Assembly: GCA_002171375.1 (NCBI GenBank)
Contig: NHFK01000018.1
Span: 15,352-29,075, forward strand
DNA length: 13,724 bases
Origin: Alphaproteobacteria bacterium TMED109
Lineage (GTDB): Bacteria; Pseudomonadota; Alphaproteobacteria; TMED109
Direction: 5' to 3'
Positions 1 to 7,303 of the stretch are shown here, piece after piece; the first letter of the stretch is position 1; every line of letters starts with the position of its first letter. The position numbers and the translations under genes were made by a program. A model generated the notes under the pieces. The model was not told the DNA's origin, did no database searches, and worked only from the letters and a program-made list of their open reading frames with translations.

Positions 1-872
1 CCTAAATGTAATGCCTTAAAGCGCTCTTTAAAGGGTTGCCAAGCAATTCTTCCATGAACTCCCATTCCTTCATCATCCGTGCTTGCATTTTTATAAGGTT
101 CCCCATAAAGTCCAAATCTTAAATAATAATCATCTCCTCTATAAGTTGCAGCCGCTCCCATAGCAGGTGAACCTGCTCCATAGATAAAAGTTGCTTGAGG
201 CATTGCTGCTTCCATAAATTGTCTTTGAGAAGAAAAATTAGATGCATCTAAACCAACTGAATTGCCAAACAAACCTACAAATAACCACCAAGGTTTAAAC
301 CCTCTATATATTCCCATAGCAGCTCTCAATCCATCATGCGGATTATCTCCACTATCGGCATAGTCATATGATAAAAACCAAATCCAGTCTTTTTCAGAAA
401 CCCCAGCAAAAGTCAATCCTGCTCTTCTTACTATGAAACCATCAGATAAATCATTATTTGTGTTATAATTAGCATCTTGATTATAAACTGCAGATTCTAA
501 TTGAATTAAACCCATCACTCCTGCTGAATATTTCCCGTCAGCTGACCTTAACTGAGGCAAAGGTCCAAAAAAAGCAGTTTCTGGATTATATATCTTGTTT
601 TTAGAGGATGAAATTACATCATCAGATTTTTCAATTAAAATTTCTTCTTGCTTTTCTGCTACTTGAGAAGTTTGAGAATTATTACTATGCTCTGTTGATG
701 GAATATTATTTTTTAATTCTTTAATAATTATTTCTAATTGATCTATTCTCTTAGACTGAATATCAATTATTTCATTTTGAATATCTAATTGTTTTTGTAT
801 ATCAATATTATTCGCATAAGAATAATTCACAAAAGTAATTAAAATGATTAACAATTTATATAAAATAATCAT
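1..872 (-). CDS. Phosphate-selective porin O/P-like outer-membrane porin, 3' end outside window
   Basis: This is an open frame on the minus strand from ATG at 872 to the left edge, giving 290 codons with no stop. A strong GGGGG ribosome site at 879-883 sits 6 nt before the start. Residues 1-20 form a signal peptide (hydrophobic core, then YSYA before NNID). Residues 22-53 are rich in Ile/Leu at heptad spacing with Gln, Glu and Lys between them, which looks like a short coiled coil. Residues 54-95 are a polar Ser/Asn/Glu linker. From about residue 98 the sequence looks like beta-barrel: YSAGVMGLIQLESAVY, then GFIVRRAGLTFAGV, then WIWFLSYDYADSG, and later the GNSVGLD turn. This order of short N-terminal coiled coil followed by a barrel with an RRA.L.F.G strand is typical of OprO/OprP-type porins. 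The family forms trimeric outer-membrane channels for anions such as phosphate or pyrophosphate, but specificity cannot be inferred here. It is divergent from the TonB-dependent receptor gene. Confidence 0.82.
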   Translation of the reverse strand, partial: MIILYKLLIILITFVNYSYANNIDIQKQLDIQNEIIDIQSKRIDQLEIIIKELKNNIPSTEHSNNSQTSQVAEKQEEILIEKSDDVISSSKNKIYNPETAFFGPLPQLRSADGKYSAGVMGLIQLESAVYNQDANYNTNNDLSDGFIVRRAGLTFAGVSEKDWIWFLSYDYADSGDNPHDGLRAAMGIYRGFKPWWLFVGLFGNSVGLDASNFSSQRQFMEAAMPQATFIYGAGSPAMGAAATYRGDDYYLRFGLYGEPYKNASTDDEGMGVHGRIAWQPFKERFKALHL

Positions 873-894
873 TCTTATCCCCCAAACTAATAAA

Positions 895-923
895 TATGTA
901 TATTATTTTGCAAAAGTATTCAA
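895..923 (-). promoter_or_regulatory. Possible weak promoter for the porin gene
   Basis: On the minus strand a TTGAAT hexamer (918-923) lies 17 nt before TACATA (895-900), or 15 nt before the better TATACA (897-902). The porin ATG follows at 872. The -10 matches are only partial and the region is very AT-rich, so this is a tentative call. Confidence 0.25.
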
Positions 924-927
924 ATAA

Positions 928-957
928 CTATATAACATATCAGATATACTTATATAG
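928..957. promoter_or_regulatory. 30-bp imperfect palindrome between porin and receptor genes, candidate operator
   Basis: The left arm CTATATAA (928-935) is perfectly complementary to TTATATAG (950-957). Inner arms ATATC (937-941) and GATAT (943-947) also pair around a single centre base at 942, with a one-base offset between inner and outer arms. It lies 19 nt upstream of the proposed -35 of the TonB-dependent receptor gene, in the middle of a divergent intergenic region. This is a plausible place for a regulator that controls both genes. Because the sequence is almost all A and T, chance pairing is possible. It does not resemble a Fur box. Confidence 0.35.
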
Positions 958-976
958 AAAAAACCAATATTTATTA

Positions 977-1005
977 TTGCTTTTTCCTATATTAAAGTTT
1001 ATAAA
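977..1005 (+). promoter_or_regulatory. Sigma-70-type promoter for the receptor-exb-tonB operon
   Basis: TTGCTT at 977-982 and TATAAA at 1000-1005 are separated by exactly 17 nt and match the sigma-70 consensus at 4/6 and 5/6 positions. Transcription would start near 1012, followed by the AAGGA ribosome site at 1025-1029 and the ATG at 1039. It is the best-formed promoter in the window. Confidence 0.5.
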
Positions 1006-1038
1006 CAGTTTTTTATTAATAATTAAGGACTCTATAAT

Positions 1039-3525
1039 ATGTACATTTGTAATTATATATTAAAATCAATACTATCTATGATACTATTATTATCTTTCGC
1101 TAAGAATGCTTTTAGTCAAGAAAAAATAGATGACATTGAGGTAATAGGAATATCACCGTTACCAGGTATAGAAATTGATAGAAATAAAATTCCTAATGCT
1201 AGTCAGAGTTTGCGTGAAATAGATTTAGACAGTTCTACTGGGACTACTATTGTCGATCTATTAGGAGAGAAATTAACAGGTGTAACTATAAAAGACGTTC
1301 AAAATAGTCCTTTTCAGAAGAATATTGATTATAGAGGATTTACTGCTGCTCCGCTATTGGGAGAATCTCAAGGTTTAGCTGTTTATTTAAATGGAACTAG
1401 AATTAATGAAGGATTTGGTGACACGTTACAGTGGGAATTAGTACCAGAAGCTGCATTAACTGATATTGATTTAATGAGTTCAAACCCTGTATTTGGTTTA
1501 AATGCTTTAGGAGGATCTTTAGCTTTAACTACTAAAAAAGGATTAGATTTTCTCAATACAGACTCTTCTGTAGAAAATCACTTTGAGTTTGGAGGTGCTG
1601 ATTGGGTTAATGGCAATATTGAATTAGGTGCGGGAGATGAAAGTCAAGGACTATATGTTGCTATGGAAAATTCTTACGATGGCGGATGGAGAGATAATAG
1701 TGCTGGCGACGTAAAAAGACTATTTATAAATTATGGGAAAATATTTGAAAATTCTGACTTTGATTTTACCTTTATGAATGCAGACTCAAATTTAAATGGT
1801 AATGGAGTATCTCCTACAGAATTGTTAAAAGTAAGAAGAGAATCTGTTTTTACGTGGCCTGATTTTACTAGTAATAAAGTTTATTTAGCTGCATCAAATG
1901 CTAATTTTTATCTAGAGGATGATTCAGTAATAAATACATCTGTTTACTATAGAAGATTAATAAGAGACACGCTAAATGCAGACGAATTAGATGCTGAAGA
2001 ATGCGCTGAAGATAACGCAACCCATGCAGAACAACTGGAAGATGATTTTGGAACAGCTGATGAACCAATATGTGGAGAAGCAGATGGGGATAATTATGAA
2101 GTTTTAATTGACCAATTTGGAAATGCTATTTCTAATAATGACGCCATAAGAAAGTATGGACTATTAAATAAATCTTCGACTATGACTGTTACTTGGGGTG
2201 GATCTGCACAATATAATATTAATACAAATTATTTAGATAAAATGCACAATATTATAATAGGTGCATCTGTTGATAAAACACGAACAGCTTTTCATTCTCG
2301 AGGTGAGTTAGGGCAGCTTCATAATAACAGAACAGTTTCCAACTTATTAAATACTGAAGGTGGTTTTATCACTCTAGAATCAATTAGAGAACATAGTGGT
2401 TCAAGTGGTGGAAAGGAATCAACAAATGAGAGAGGCGATGTTGGAAGTGCACAACTAGCATCCAAAACTGATTATTATGGAATATATATAAATGATTTGT
2501 TTGCTTTTGATAATAAAACCGATATTACAATTTCTGCTCGTGCAAATTTAGCATATGTAAAACTTTATGATCATTTAAAAACATCATTTACTAGAACAGA
2601 AACTAATACAGGAAGTCATAGATACTTTAGACTTAACCCTGCTATTGGCATGACGCATAATTATGATGATAACTTAGCTTTTAGAGCTAGCTATAAAGAA
2701 GCTAACAGAACGCCAGCACCAGTCGAACTTTCTTGTGCATCACCTTCGGCTCCTTGTAGATTACCTAATGCTTTTGTTGCTGATCCTCCACTAGATCAAG
2801 TTATAACAAGAGGTGTGGAATTTGGAGCAAAAGGAAAAATAGATAATCATTATTGGGAGGCTACTTATTTTCACTTCATAAATTTTGACGATATTCAGTT
2901 TGTTAGCACTGGAACAGGCAAATCATCTGGTTACTTTAAAAACTTTGGAGAAACACAAAGAAGAGGTATAGAGCTAGCATTAAACTCTCGATTTAATAAT
3001 GGAATAGGAAATCTAAATATATATTCTAATTATTCTTATCTACAAGCTACTTTTGAATCAGCTCATACATTACCAGCCGCTAATCATCCAACGAGTAATA
3101 ATGATATTGAAGCAGGTGATTATCTACCAGGTATGCCTGAACACACTTTTAAAACAGGTATTAATCAAGAATTTTCGTCTCAGTTAAATGCTGGTTTAAA
3201 TATGACATATTCATCTGGAGTTTTCCTAAGAGGAGATGAATCTAATCAATTAAAGAAAACAAATCCATATATGGTTTTCAACGCGGATGCATCATGGAAA
3301 TTGAGTAAATCTTTTTCTTTCTTTGCGAGAGTAGATAACCTTTTAGACTCTAAATATGAGACCATGGGAGTACTTGGTGAAGCTGAAGCAGATGAAGTTA
3401 ATGTCCCTATATCAGAATTAGGTGATACAGGAAGCGGAGAAACAGCTGTAGGACCTTTGGACCCAAGATTCTATTCGCCTGGAGCACCGCGCTCTTTCTT
3501 TATAGGCCTTAGGGTTAATTGGTAA
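1039..3525 (+). CDS. TonB-dependent outer-membrane receptor, substrate unknown
   Basis: An 828-residue receptor with the full domain order. Residues 1-26 are a signal peptide ending AFS. A TonB-box-like DIEVIG lies at 32-37. The plug domain covers roughly 44-168, with VDLLGEKLTGV at 72-82, YRGF at 98-101 and NALGGSLALTTKKG at 155-168. A beta-barrel follows to the last residue, ending FFIGLRVNW with the terminal aromatic typical of outer-membrane proteins. The motif ISPLPG after the TonB box and the block LSCASPSAPCRLPNAF (565-579) followed by ADPPL mark a proteobacterial receptor subfamily whose ligand I do not know. Residues 311-354 are a very acidic insert with Cys322 and Cys345, probably an extracellular loop. 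A second Cys pair is 566/573. The ATG follows AAGGA by 9 nt. It is the first gene of an apparent operon with exbB, two exbD genes and tonB, 52 nt downstream, so this energiser may be dedicated to it. No siderophore, haem or cobalamin genes are nearby to name the substrate. Confidence 0.92.
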   Translation: MYICNYILKSILSMILLLSFAKNAFSQEKIDDIEVIGISPLPGIEIDRNKIPNASQSLREIDLDSSTGTTIVDLLGEKLTGVTIKDVQNSPFQKNIDYRGFTAAPLLGESQGLAVYLNGTRINEGFGDTLQWELVPEAALTDIDLMSSNPVFGLNALGGSLALTTKKGLDFLNTDSSVENHFEFGGADWVNGNIELGAGDESQGLYVAMENSYDGGWRDNSAGDVKRLFINYGKIFENSDFDFTFMNADSNLNGNGVSPTELLKVRRESVFTWPDFTSNKVYLAASNANFYLEDDSVINTSVYYRRLIRDTLNADELDAEECAEDNATHAEQLEDDFGTADEPICGEADGDNYEVLIDQFGNAISNNDAIRKYGLLNKSSTMTVTWGGSAQYNINTNYLDKMHNIIIGASVDKTRTAFHSRGELGQLHNNRTVSNLLNTEGGFITLESIREHSGSSGGKESTNERGDVGSAQLASKTDYYGIYINDLFAFDNKTDITISARANLAYVKLYDHLKTSFTRTETNTGSHRYFRLNPAIGMTHNYDDNLAFRASYKEANRTPAPVELSCASPSAPCRLPNAFVADPPLDQVITRGVEFGAKGKIDNHYWEATYFHFINFDDIQFVSTGTGKSSGYFKNFGETQRRGIELALNSRFNNGIGNLNIYSNYSYLQATFESAHTLPAANHPTSNNDIEAGDYLPGMPEHTFKTGINQEFSSQLNAGLNMTYSSGVFLRGDESNQLKKTNPYMVFNADASWKLSKSFSFFARVDNLLDSKYETMGVLGEAEADEVNVPISELGDTGSGETAVGPLDPRFYSPGAPRSFFIGLRVNW

Positions 3526-3577
3526 TATTTTTTAATTAGTAATTTAAAATTATAAATGCTAATAAATTGGACTTATT

Positions 3578-4207
3578 ATGGAAAAATATAATATAGATTT
3601 GTTAGCATTAATTTTAAAGGGTGGCCCAGTAATGGTTTTATTATTGGGCTTATCTATTATATCTTTAACTATAATCATTATAAAAATAATCCAATTTTAT
3701 AAATCAGATTTACACAATATTAAAAAAATTGACGCTGCTATGGAGATGATTGAGAGCAATAAATTATCTAATGCAAAAAATTTATTAAATACAATTTATC
3801 ATCCCGCTTCAAAAATAATATTAGTTACTATAGAATCTCAAAAACTTTCTGAAGAAGATAAAGAAAACCAAATATCTATTGCAGCGGAAAAAGAATTAAG
3901 AAATCTTGAATTCTTACTAAAACCATTGGAAGTAATATCTAATATTGCTCCACTTTTAGGTTTACTCGGAACAGTTATTGGTATGATAAATGCTTTTTCA
4001 AAATTAGAAGAAGCTGGTAGTAGAGTCGATCCTGCTATTCTGGCAGGTGGAATATGGGAAGCTCTTCTAACTACAGCTTTTGGACTTATTGTTGCCATTC
4101 CAGCTTTAGCTGCTTTTTACTGGTTAGATGGAAGGGTTGATAAGGCAAGAGAAGACATGCGGCACCTAATAATACAAACTAATATTTTACTAAAAAATAA
4201 AAAATAA
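3578..4207 (+). CDS. exbB: ExbB/TolQ/MotA-family proton channel subunit
   Basis: This 209-residue inner-membrane protein forms the proton channel of the TonB motor. Three membrane segments are visible at about 17-40, 119-141 and 159-183, with a cytoplasmic charged stretch (45-115) between the first and second, as in ExbB. The family signature is present: PLLGLLGTVIGMINAF at 125-140 and ALLTTAFGLIVAIPALA at 162-178. Glu161, in WEALL, aligns with the functionally important Glu176 of E. coli ExbB, and Thr132 and Thr166 align with its channel threonines. The identity as ExbB rather than TolQ rests on the TonB-like gene and receptor in the same operon and the absence of tolA, tolB or pal. It starts 52 nt after the receptor, with only a weak TTGGA before the ATG, and its stop codon shares one base with the start of the next gene (TAATG). 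Confidence 0.92.
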   Translation: MEKYNIDLLALILKGGPVMVLLLGLSIISLTIIIIKIIQFYKSDLHNIKKIDAAMEMIESNKLSNAKNLLNTIYHPASKIILVTIESQKLSEEDKENQISIAAEKELRNLEFLLKPLEVISNIAPLLGLLGTVIGMINAFSKLEEAGSRVDPAILAGGIWEALLTTAFGLIVAIPALAAFYWLDGRVDKAREDMRHLIIQTNILLKNKK

Positions 4208-4608
4208 TGGCTCTTTTAATTAGAAAAAAGAAGAGTATAGATATTAATGTAGCTCCTTTGATAGATATCGTTTTCTTATTATTAATATTTTTTATGTTAA
4301 CTAGCGAATTTACTGACTTTAAAACTATTGATATGATATCACCAAATCAAAGTAATGCTAGCATAGAGAAGAAAAACCTACCAATTATAATAAATTTATC
4401 AGAAGAAGGATTAATAGAAATTGATAAAGCAGAAGTTAAATTAGAAAATTTATCAGAAATAATTCAAAGGAAATTAATTAATTCTAAAAATAAAAAAATT
4501 GTTATTTCAACATTAAACGAAACAAAAATAAATAATTTAATAATAGTAGTAGATATGATTAGAAGTTTAGGCATTGAAAATATTGCTTTAATAACTAAAG
4601 AAAAATGA
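4207..4608 (+). CDS. exbD: ExbD-family protein 1, with intact membrane aspartate
   Basis: This 133-residue protein has the ExbD/TolR layout: a short basic cytoplasmic tail (1-14), one membrane helix (about 17-36, APLIDIVFLLLIFFML) and a periplasmic domain. Asp20 in PLIDIVF corresponds to Asp25 of E. coli ExbD, the single protonatable membrane residue needed for use of the proton gradient. The periplasmic part (37-133) includes LPIIINLSEEGLIEID and a terminal KIVISTLNE/NLIIVVDMIRSLGIENIALIT pattern typical of the family. It overlaps exbB by 1 nt and the second exbD by 4 nt (ATGA), which points to translational coupling and fixed stoichiometry. Confidence 0.92.
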   Translation: MALLIRKKKSIDINVAPLIDIVFLLLIFFMLTSEFTDFKTIDMISPNQSNASIEKKNLPIIINLSEEGLIEIDKAEVKLENLSEIIQRKLINSKNKKIVISTLNETKINNLIIVVDMIRSLGIENIALITKEK

Positions 4609-5012
4609 TGAATATTCTAGAAAAAAGAATAAGAAAAAAAAGGTTACCAAATCTGGTTCCCCTAATTAATATTGTTTTTTTATTGTTAATATTTTTTATG
4701 TTATCAGGAACGCTGTCAAAAAAAGACTTATTTGAAGTGGACCCTCCTTTATCATATACTGGCTCAAACGCTGAAAGCCCAGAAATGACTATTCTTATTA
4801 GAAATGATAATAAAATATCTTTAGATGATAAAATAATACCTTTAAATAATCTAGAAGCTTATTTAACTTCTTTACTAAAAAATAAAAGCATTGAAGAAGT
4901 CCTTATTAAAGCTGATGGTAATGCTTCTTCAGGTACACTCTCAAAAGTTATTAGAATGATTAGAAATACTGGAATTAAGAGAGCTGCAATAGTAACTAAA
5001 AATATATTATAA
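4605..5012 (+). CDS. ExbD-family protein 2, membrane Asp replaced by Asn
   Basis: This 135-residue ExbD/TolR paralogue has a very basic N-terminus (K7 R8, R10-R13), a membrane helix at about 19-38 (VPLINIVFLLLIFFML) and a periplasmic domain ending IEEVLIKADGNASSGTLSKVIRMIRNTGIKRAAIVT. The helix is almost identical to that of ExbD1, but the coupling aspartate is Asn22 (codon AAT at 4668-4670). Family knowledge says this Asp is essential in ExbD and TolR, so this copy should not carry protons itself. It may pair with ExbD1 in a heterodimer inside the ExbB pentamer. The frame is intact and overlaps its neighbour by 4 nt, so it does not look like a decaying duplicate. The first or second Met of MMN could be the start; the first gives the overlapping ATGA. 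Confidence 0.9.
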   Translation: MMNILEKRIRKKRLPNLVPLINIVFLLLIFFMLSGTLSKKDLFEVDPPLSYTGSNAESPEMTILIRNDNKISLDDKIIPLNNLEAYLTSLLKNKSIEEVLIKADGNASSGTLSKVIRMIRNTGIKRAAIVTKNIL

Positions 5013-5014
5013 AA

Positions 5015-5950
5015 ATGATAAGTCTTTTTGATAATAATATTAGTAATAAAATTATTTTATCTAGTGCTTTATTTGCAATAGTTTTTCATGCCTCTTTAAT
5101 ACCAATTAGTTCTTTAATAAAAATAGATAAAATAGAAGATACAGAACCAAAAATTATTTTAGAATTAATAAATGAGATCAAAGAAGAAATTCCTGTAATA
5201 AATAATATAAATCCTCCAGAGATTTCTCAACCTCAAAAAGTTATCAAGCCTCCTGTTTTAGATGCTCCAAAAAATATTAATTTAGAGCAAGTAGATAATA
5301 CAACTGCGGTTATTGATTTACCTAAAGATATTATTTTACCAGATAACTTAAAGCCTCTAATAAATAATAAAATTGATATTCCAAAAAATATTGAAAGTCT
5401 TAATAGTGATTTATCAATTGATGATCTTCCAAATATTAAAAGCACCAAACAAATAAAAAAGAATGAAAAACCTATTAAGATGATAAATAAACCCAATTAT
5501 TTAGTTACTACTGATATTGAAAAACCTATTAAATTGGAAGATAATTTAATGTCACAAAATATTAATTTACCTAATAAGCCAATCAAGCAAGAAACAGAAA
5601 AAGAAATTGTAAAAAATACTGAAATAAAAAATGACAAACTTTCTGCAAGTGAAATTAGTAGCTTAGAAACTTATAAAAATAGTATTAGGTCAATAATACA
5701 ATCTTTTGCGATTAACAATTATCCAAAAAAAGACCTGAGGAGAAAGAATGAAGGTATAGTTCATATAATTTTTAAACTTAAGGAAGATGGAAGTTTAAAT
5801 TCTATAAATATTGGTCCTAACACTAACGCAAATGATTCACTAATAAATGCTGCAATAGACTCTGTTAAAAAGAGCTCTCCCTTTGAGCAAATAGTATTAC
5901 TAAAAAAAGAAAGAGAATTTGAAATAAATATTATATATAAAATTAATTAA
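5015..5950 (+). CDS. tonB: TonB-like energy-transducing protein
   Basis: This 311-residue protein has the TonB architecture. A single N-terminal membrane anchor at about 13-35 contains His25, matching the conserved membrane histidine of TonB; the serine four residues before it in E. coli is Ala21 here. A long periplasmic spacer (about 40-210) is rich in Pro, Lys, Asn, Ile and Asp, with PP and KPI repeats (EKPIK at 151-155 and 169-173). The C-terminal domain (about 214-311) carries NNYPKKDLRRKNEGIVHIIFKL, then DGSLNSINI, and AAIDSVKKSSPF, the usual YP...G.V...F...DG.....AA...V....PF pattern. Its role would be to span the periplasm and pull on the receptor TonB box, powered by ExbB/ExbD. The spacer is less strictly Pro-Glu/Pro-Lys repetitive than in E. 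coli, probably from AT-biased codon drift. It starts 2 nt after the second exbD stop, with no clear ribosome site, consistent with coupled translation. Confidence 0.88.
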   Translation: MISLFDNNISNKIILSSALFAIVFHASLIPISSLIKIDKIEDTEPKIILELINEIKEEIPVINNINPPEISQPQKVIKPPVLDAPKNINLEQVDNTTAVIDLPKDIILPDNLKPLINNKIDIPKNIESLNSDLSIDDLPNIKSTKQIKKNEKPIKMINKPNYLVTTDIEKPIKLEDNLMSQNINLPNKPIKQETEKEIVKNTEIKNDKLSASEISSLETYKNSIRSIIQSFAINNYPKKDLRRKNEGIVHIIFKLKEDGSLNSINIGPNTNANDSLINAAIDSVKKSSPFEQIVLLKKEREFEINIIYKIN

Positions 5951-5974
5951 ATATAATAATTATTCTTGATAATA

Positions 5975-6002
5975 GTTTTTTATACTGTATGGTATAAAAA
6001 AC
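5975..6002. repeat. Perfect 11-bp inverted repeat with 6-nt loop between tonB and the Sel1 gene
   Basis: GTTTTTTATAC (5975-5985) and GTATAAAAAAC (5992-6002) are exact reverse complements around the loop TGTATG (5986-5991). It begins 25 nt after the tonB stop and ends 17 nt before the next ATG. Two readings are possible. It may be a weak, AT-rich transcription-termination hairpin for the exb-tonB operon. Alternatively it may be an operator, because TATAAA at 5993-5998, preceded by TG at 5990-5991, reads as an extended -10 element lying inside the right arm. Confidence 0.6.
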
Positions 6003-6019
6003 AAACTACTAGAGGTACA

Positions 6020-6490
6020 ATGAAAAAAATTTTTTTAATTACGATTATAATAACATTATTAAATAGCATAGCTCTAGCTGAAATTACAGAAGATATGGAA
6101 AGAAGAGCTAAAGAAGCAGGTATAATAATAATGCGAGATCATGATGTAAAACGTACATATTATTGCAATGACCAGTTTGCTAGAGAAACGCACATGAATA
6201 TGCAAGTTGCTTATAGATATAGTCAAGTAGGTGATTTAGAAAAAGCTGCACAATTAGAACTTATCGCTGCAAATAGAGGACTTGAACATGCTCAAGTTTC
6301 TGTAGGTAAAAGATATGTTCATGGTAATGGTGTAGAGCCAAATATTGTTGAAGCATATAAATTTTTTAAATTATCTGAGGATGAAACATCAAAGAATTTA
6401 TATATTAAAGTAATATTAGAACATATGACACAAGATCAAATTAATGAAGCAGAAAATTTAGTAAAGAACTTTAAAGCTTCATATAAATAA
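6020..6490 (+). CDS. Small exported Sel1-like repeat protein
   Basis: This 156-residue protein has a clear signal peptide (1-20, MKKIFLITII... ending ALA before EITEDM). Residues about 88-121 form one good Sel1-like repeat (EHAQVSVGKRYVHGNGVEPN then AYKFFKLSE). The preceding 62-86 (QVAYRYSQVGDLEKAAQLEL) looks like a partial repeat or TPR-like hairpin. Such alpha-helical hairpin repeats generally bind other proteins; no partner can be named. A single Cys49 remains in the mature protein. The ATG at 6020 is preferred over an in-frame TTG at 5966 because it follows AGAGG (6011-6015) and places the signal peptide at the N-terminus. It lies downstream of tonB in the same direction but behind an inverted repeat, so it may be transcribed separately. 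Its stop is 2 nt from that of the convergent nitroreductase gene. Confidence 0.78.
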   Translation: MKKIFLITIIITLLNSIALAEITEDMERRAKEAGIIIMRDHDVKRTYYCNDQFARETHMNMQVAYRYSQVGDLEKAAQLELIAANRGLEHAQVSVGKRYVHGNGVEPNIVEAYKFFKLSEDETSKNLYIKVILEHMTQDQINEAENLVKNFKASYK

Positions 6491-6492
6491 AA

Positions 6493-7179
6493 TTATTCAT
6501 GAAATTGTGTGAAAGTATTTAAATCTTCTCTAACAGTTTTTAACTTATTTACATCTGCATTTTTATCTTCATACCCTAAACTCATTCCACAATGAATTAT
6601 ATGACCATCTTCAATATTAAGAATTGGAGAAATGACTTTATGCATTTGTCCCCATGCAGCTTGAGGACAAGTATCTAATCCATAAGCTCTAGCAGCAACA
6701 CATATATTTTGAATAAACATACCATAATCCAGCCAACTCATCCACCCTAAGTCTTTTTCAATCGTAAATATTAATCCAACAGGAGCATTAAAAAAATTAA
6801 AATTTTGGACATGAAAAGATTTGGTTTTTTCATAATCTCCTTTTTTAATGTTTAGTAATGCATAGAGATCCCATCCAACCTTTCTCCTTCTTGCTAAATA
6901 TGGTTCACGAAAATCTTCCATATAATGAATTCTCTCATTTTTTTTTTCAATTTTAGGATCATAAAAAGCATCGCAAGAAGCTTTACAAACTTTACTTTTT
7001 GACTCTCCAAGTAATACGTGTACATTCCATGGTTGAATATTTGTTCCACTAGGAGCTCTTGCAGATACAGTTAATATATCTTCAATTACATCTTTACTAA
7101 TTTCAGTTGATAAAAATTTTCTTACAGACCTTCTTGATGTAATTGCTTTTTTAACATCTTCATTCATATGTTTTATCAT
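6493..7179 (-). CDS. Nitroreductase-family FMN oxidoreductase
   Basis: This 228-residue member of the nitroreductase family would be a cytoplasmic FMN enzyme using NAD(P)H. Visible FMN-binding signatures are SRRSVRKF at 15-22 and RAPSGTNIQPWNVHVL at 41-56. The central YGMFIQNICVAARAYGLDTCPQAAW (152-176) and the C-terminal HCGMSLGYED (196-205) are the usual family blocks. These features resemble the nitrobenzoate-reductase-like branch, but members also act as quinone, enone or flavin reductases, so the substrate is open. The first Met is preferred over Met5 because GGAA (minus strand, 7185-7188) lies 5 nt before it. It runs opposite to, and shares an intergenic region with, the crotonase gene, so the two may be regulated together. 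Confidence 0.88.
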   Translation of the reverse strand: MIKHMNEDVKKAITSRRSVRKFLSTEISKDVIEDILTVSARAPSGTNIQPWNVHVLLGESKSKVCKASCDAFYDPKIEKKNERIHYMEDFREPYLARRRKVGWDLYALLNIKKGDYEKTKSFHVQNFNFFNAPVGLIFTIEKDLGWMSWLDYGMFIQNICVAARAYGLDTCPQAAWGQMHKVISPILNIEDGHIIHCGMSLGYEDKNADVNKLKTVREDLNTFTQFHE

Positions 7180-7220
7180 TTAGATTCCAAAAATTTAATA
7201 ATATAAAACTTAAAACTATT

Positions 7221-7249
7221 TTGTTATTTAAATATTTGCAACATAATAT
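7221..7249 (+). promoter_or_regulatory. Possible promoter for the crotonase-TRAP gene run
   Basis: TTGTTA at 7221-7226 and TAATAT at 7244-7249 are 17 nt apart, 55 nt before the crotonase ATG at 7304. Other AT-rich hexamers nearby (for example TTGCAA at 7236-7241) would also serve, so the exact site is uncertain. The gene itself has a good AAGGA at 7291-7295. Confidence 0.3.
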
Positions 7250-7303
7250 ATAAATTAGTTATTATATATTTTTATAAATTTCTAAATATAAAGGAATGTA
7301 ATT

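Noticed and set aside
873..1038. Fur box or Pho box in the receptor/porin intergenic region
   Set aside because: No run close to the GATAATGATAATCATTATC pattern or to CTGTCAT direct repeats could be found; only AT-rich sequence and the imperfect palindrome are present.
3578..5950. Tol-Pal system instead of Exb/TonB
   Set aside because: No ybgC, tolA, tolB or pal follows; the last protein has a TonB-type C-terminal domain and a receptor precedes the cluster.
5966..6019. TTG-initiated N-terminal extension of the Sel1-repeat protein
   Set aside because: The extension runs through the inverted repeat, places 18 residues before the signal peptide and has no ribosome site, whereas ATG at 6020 has AGAGG close by.
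6486..6500. Bidirectional terminator between the Sel1 gene and the nitroreductase
   Set aside because: The stop codons are only 2 nt apart and no hairpin with a GC stem could be seen in or around the junction.
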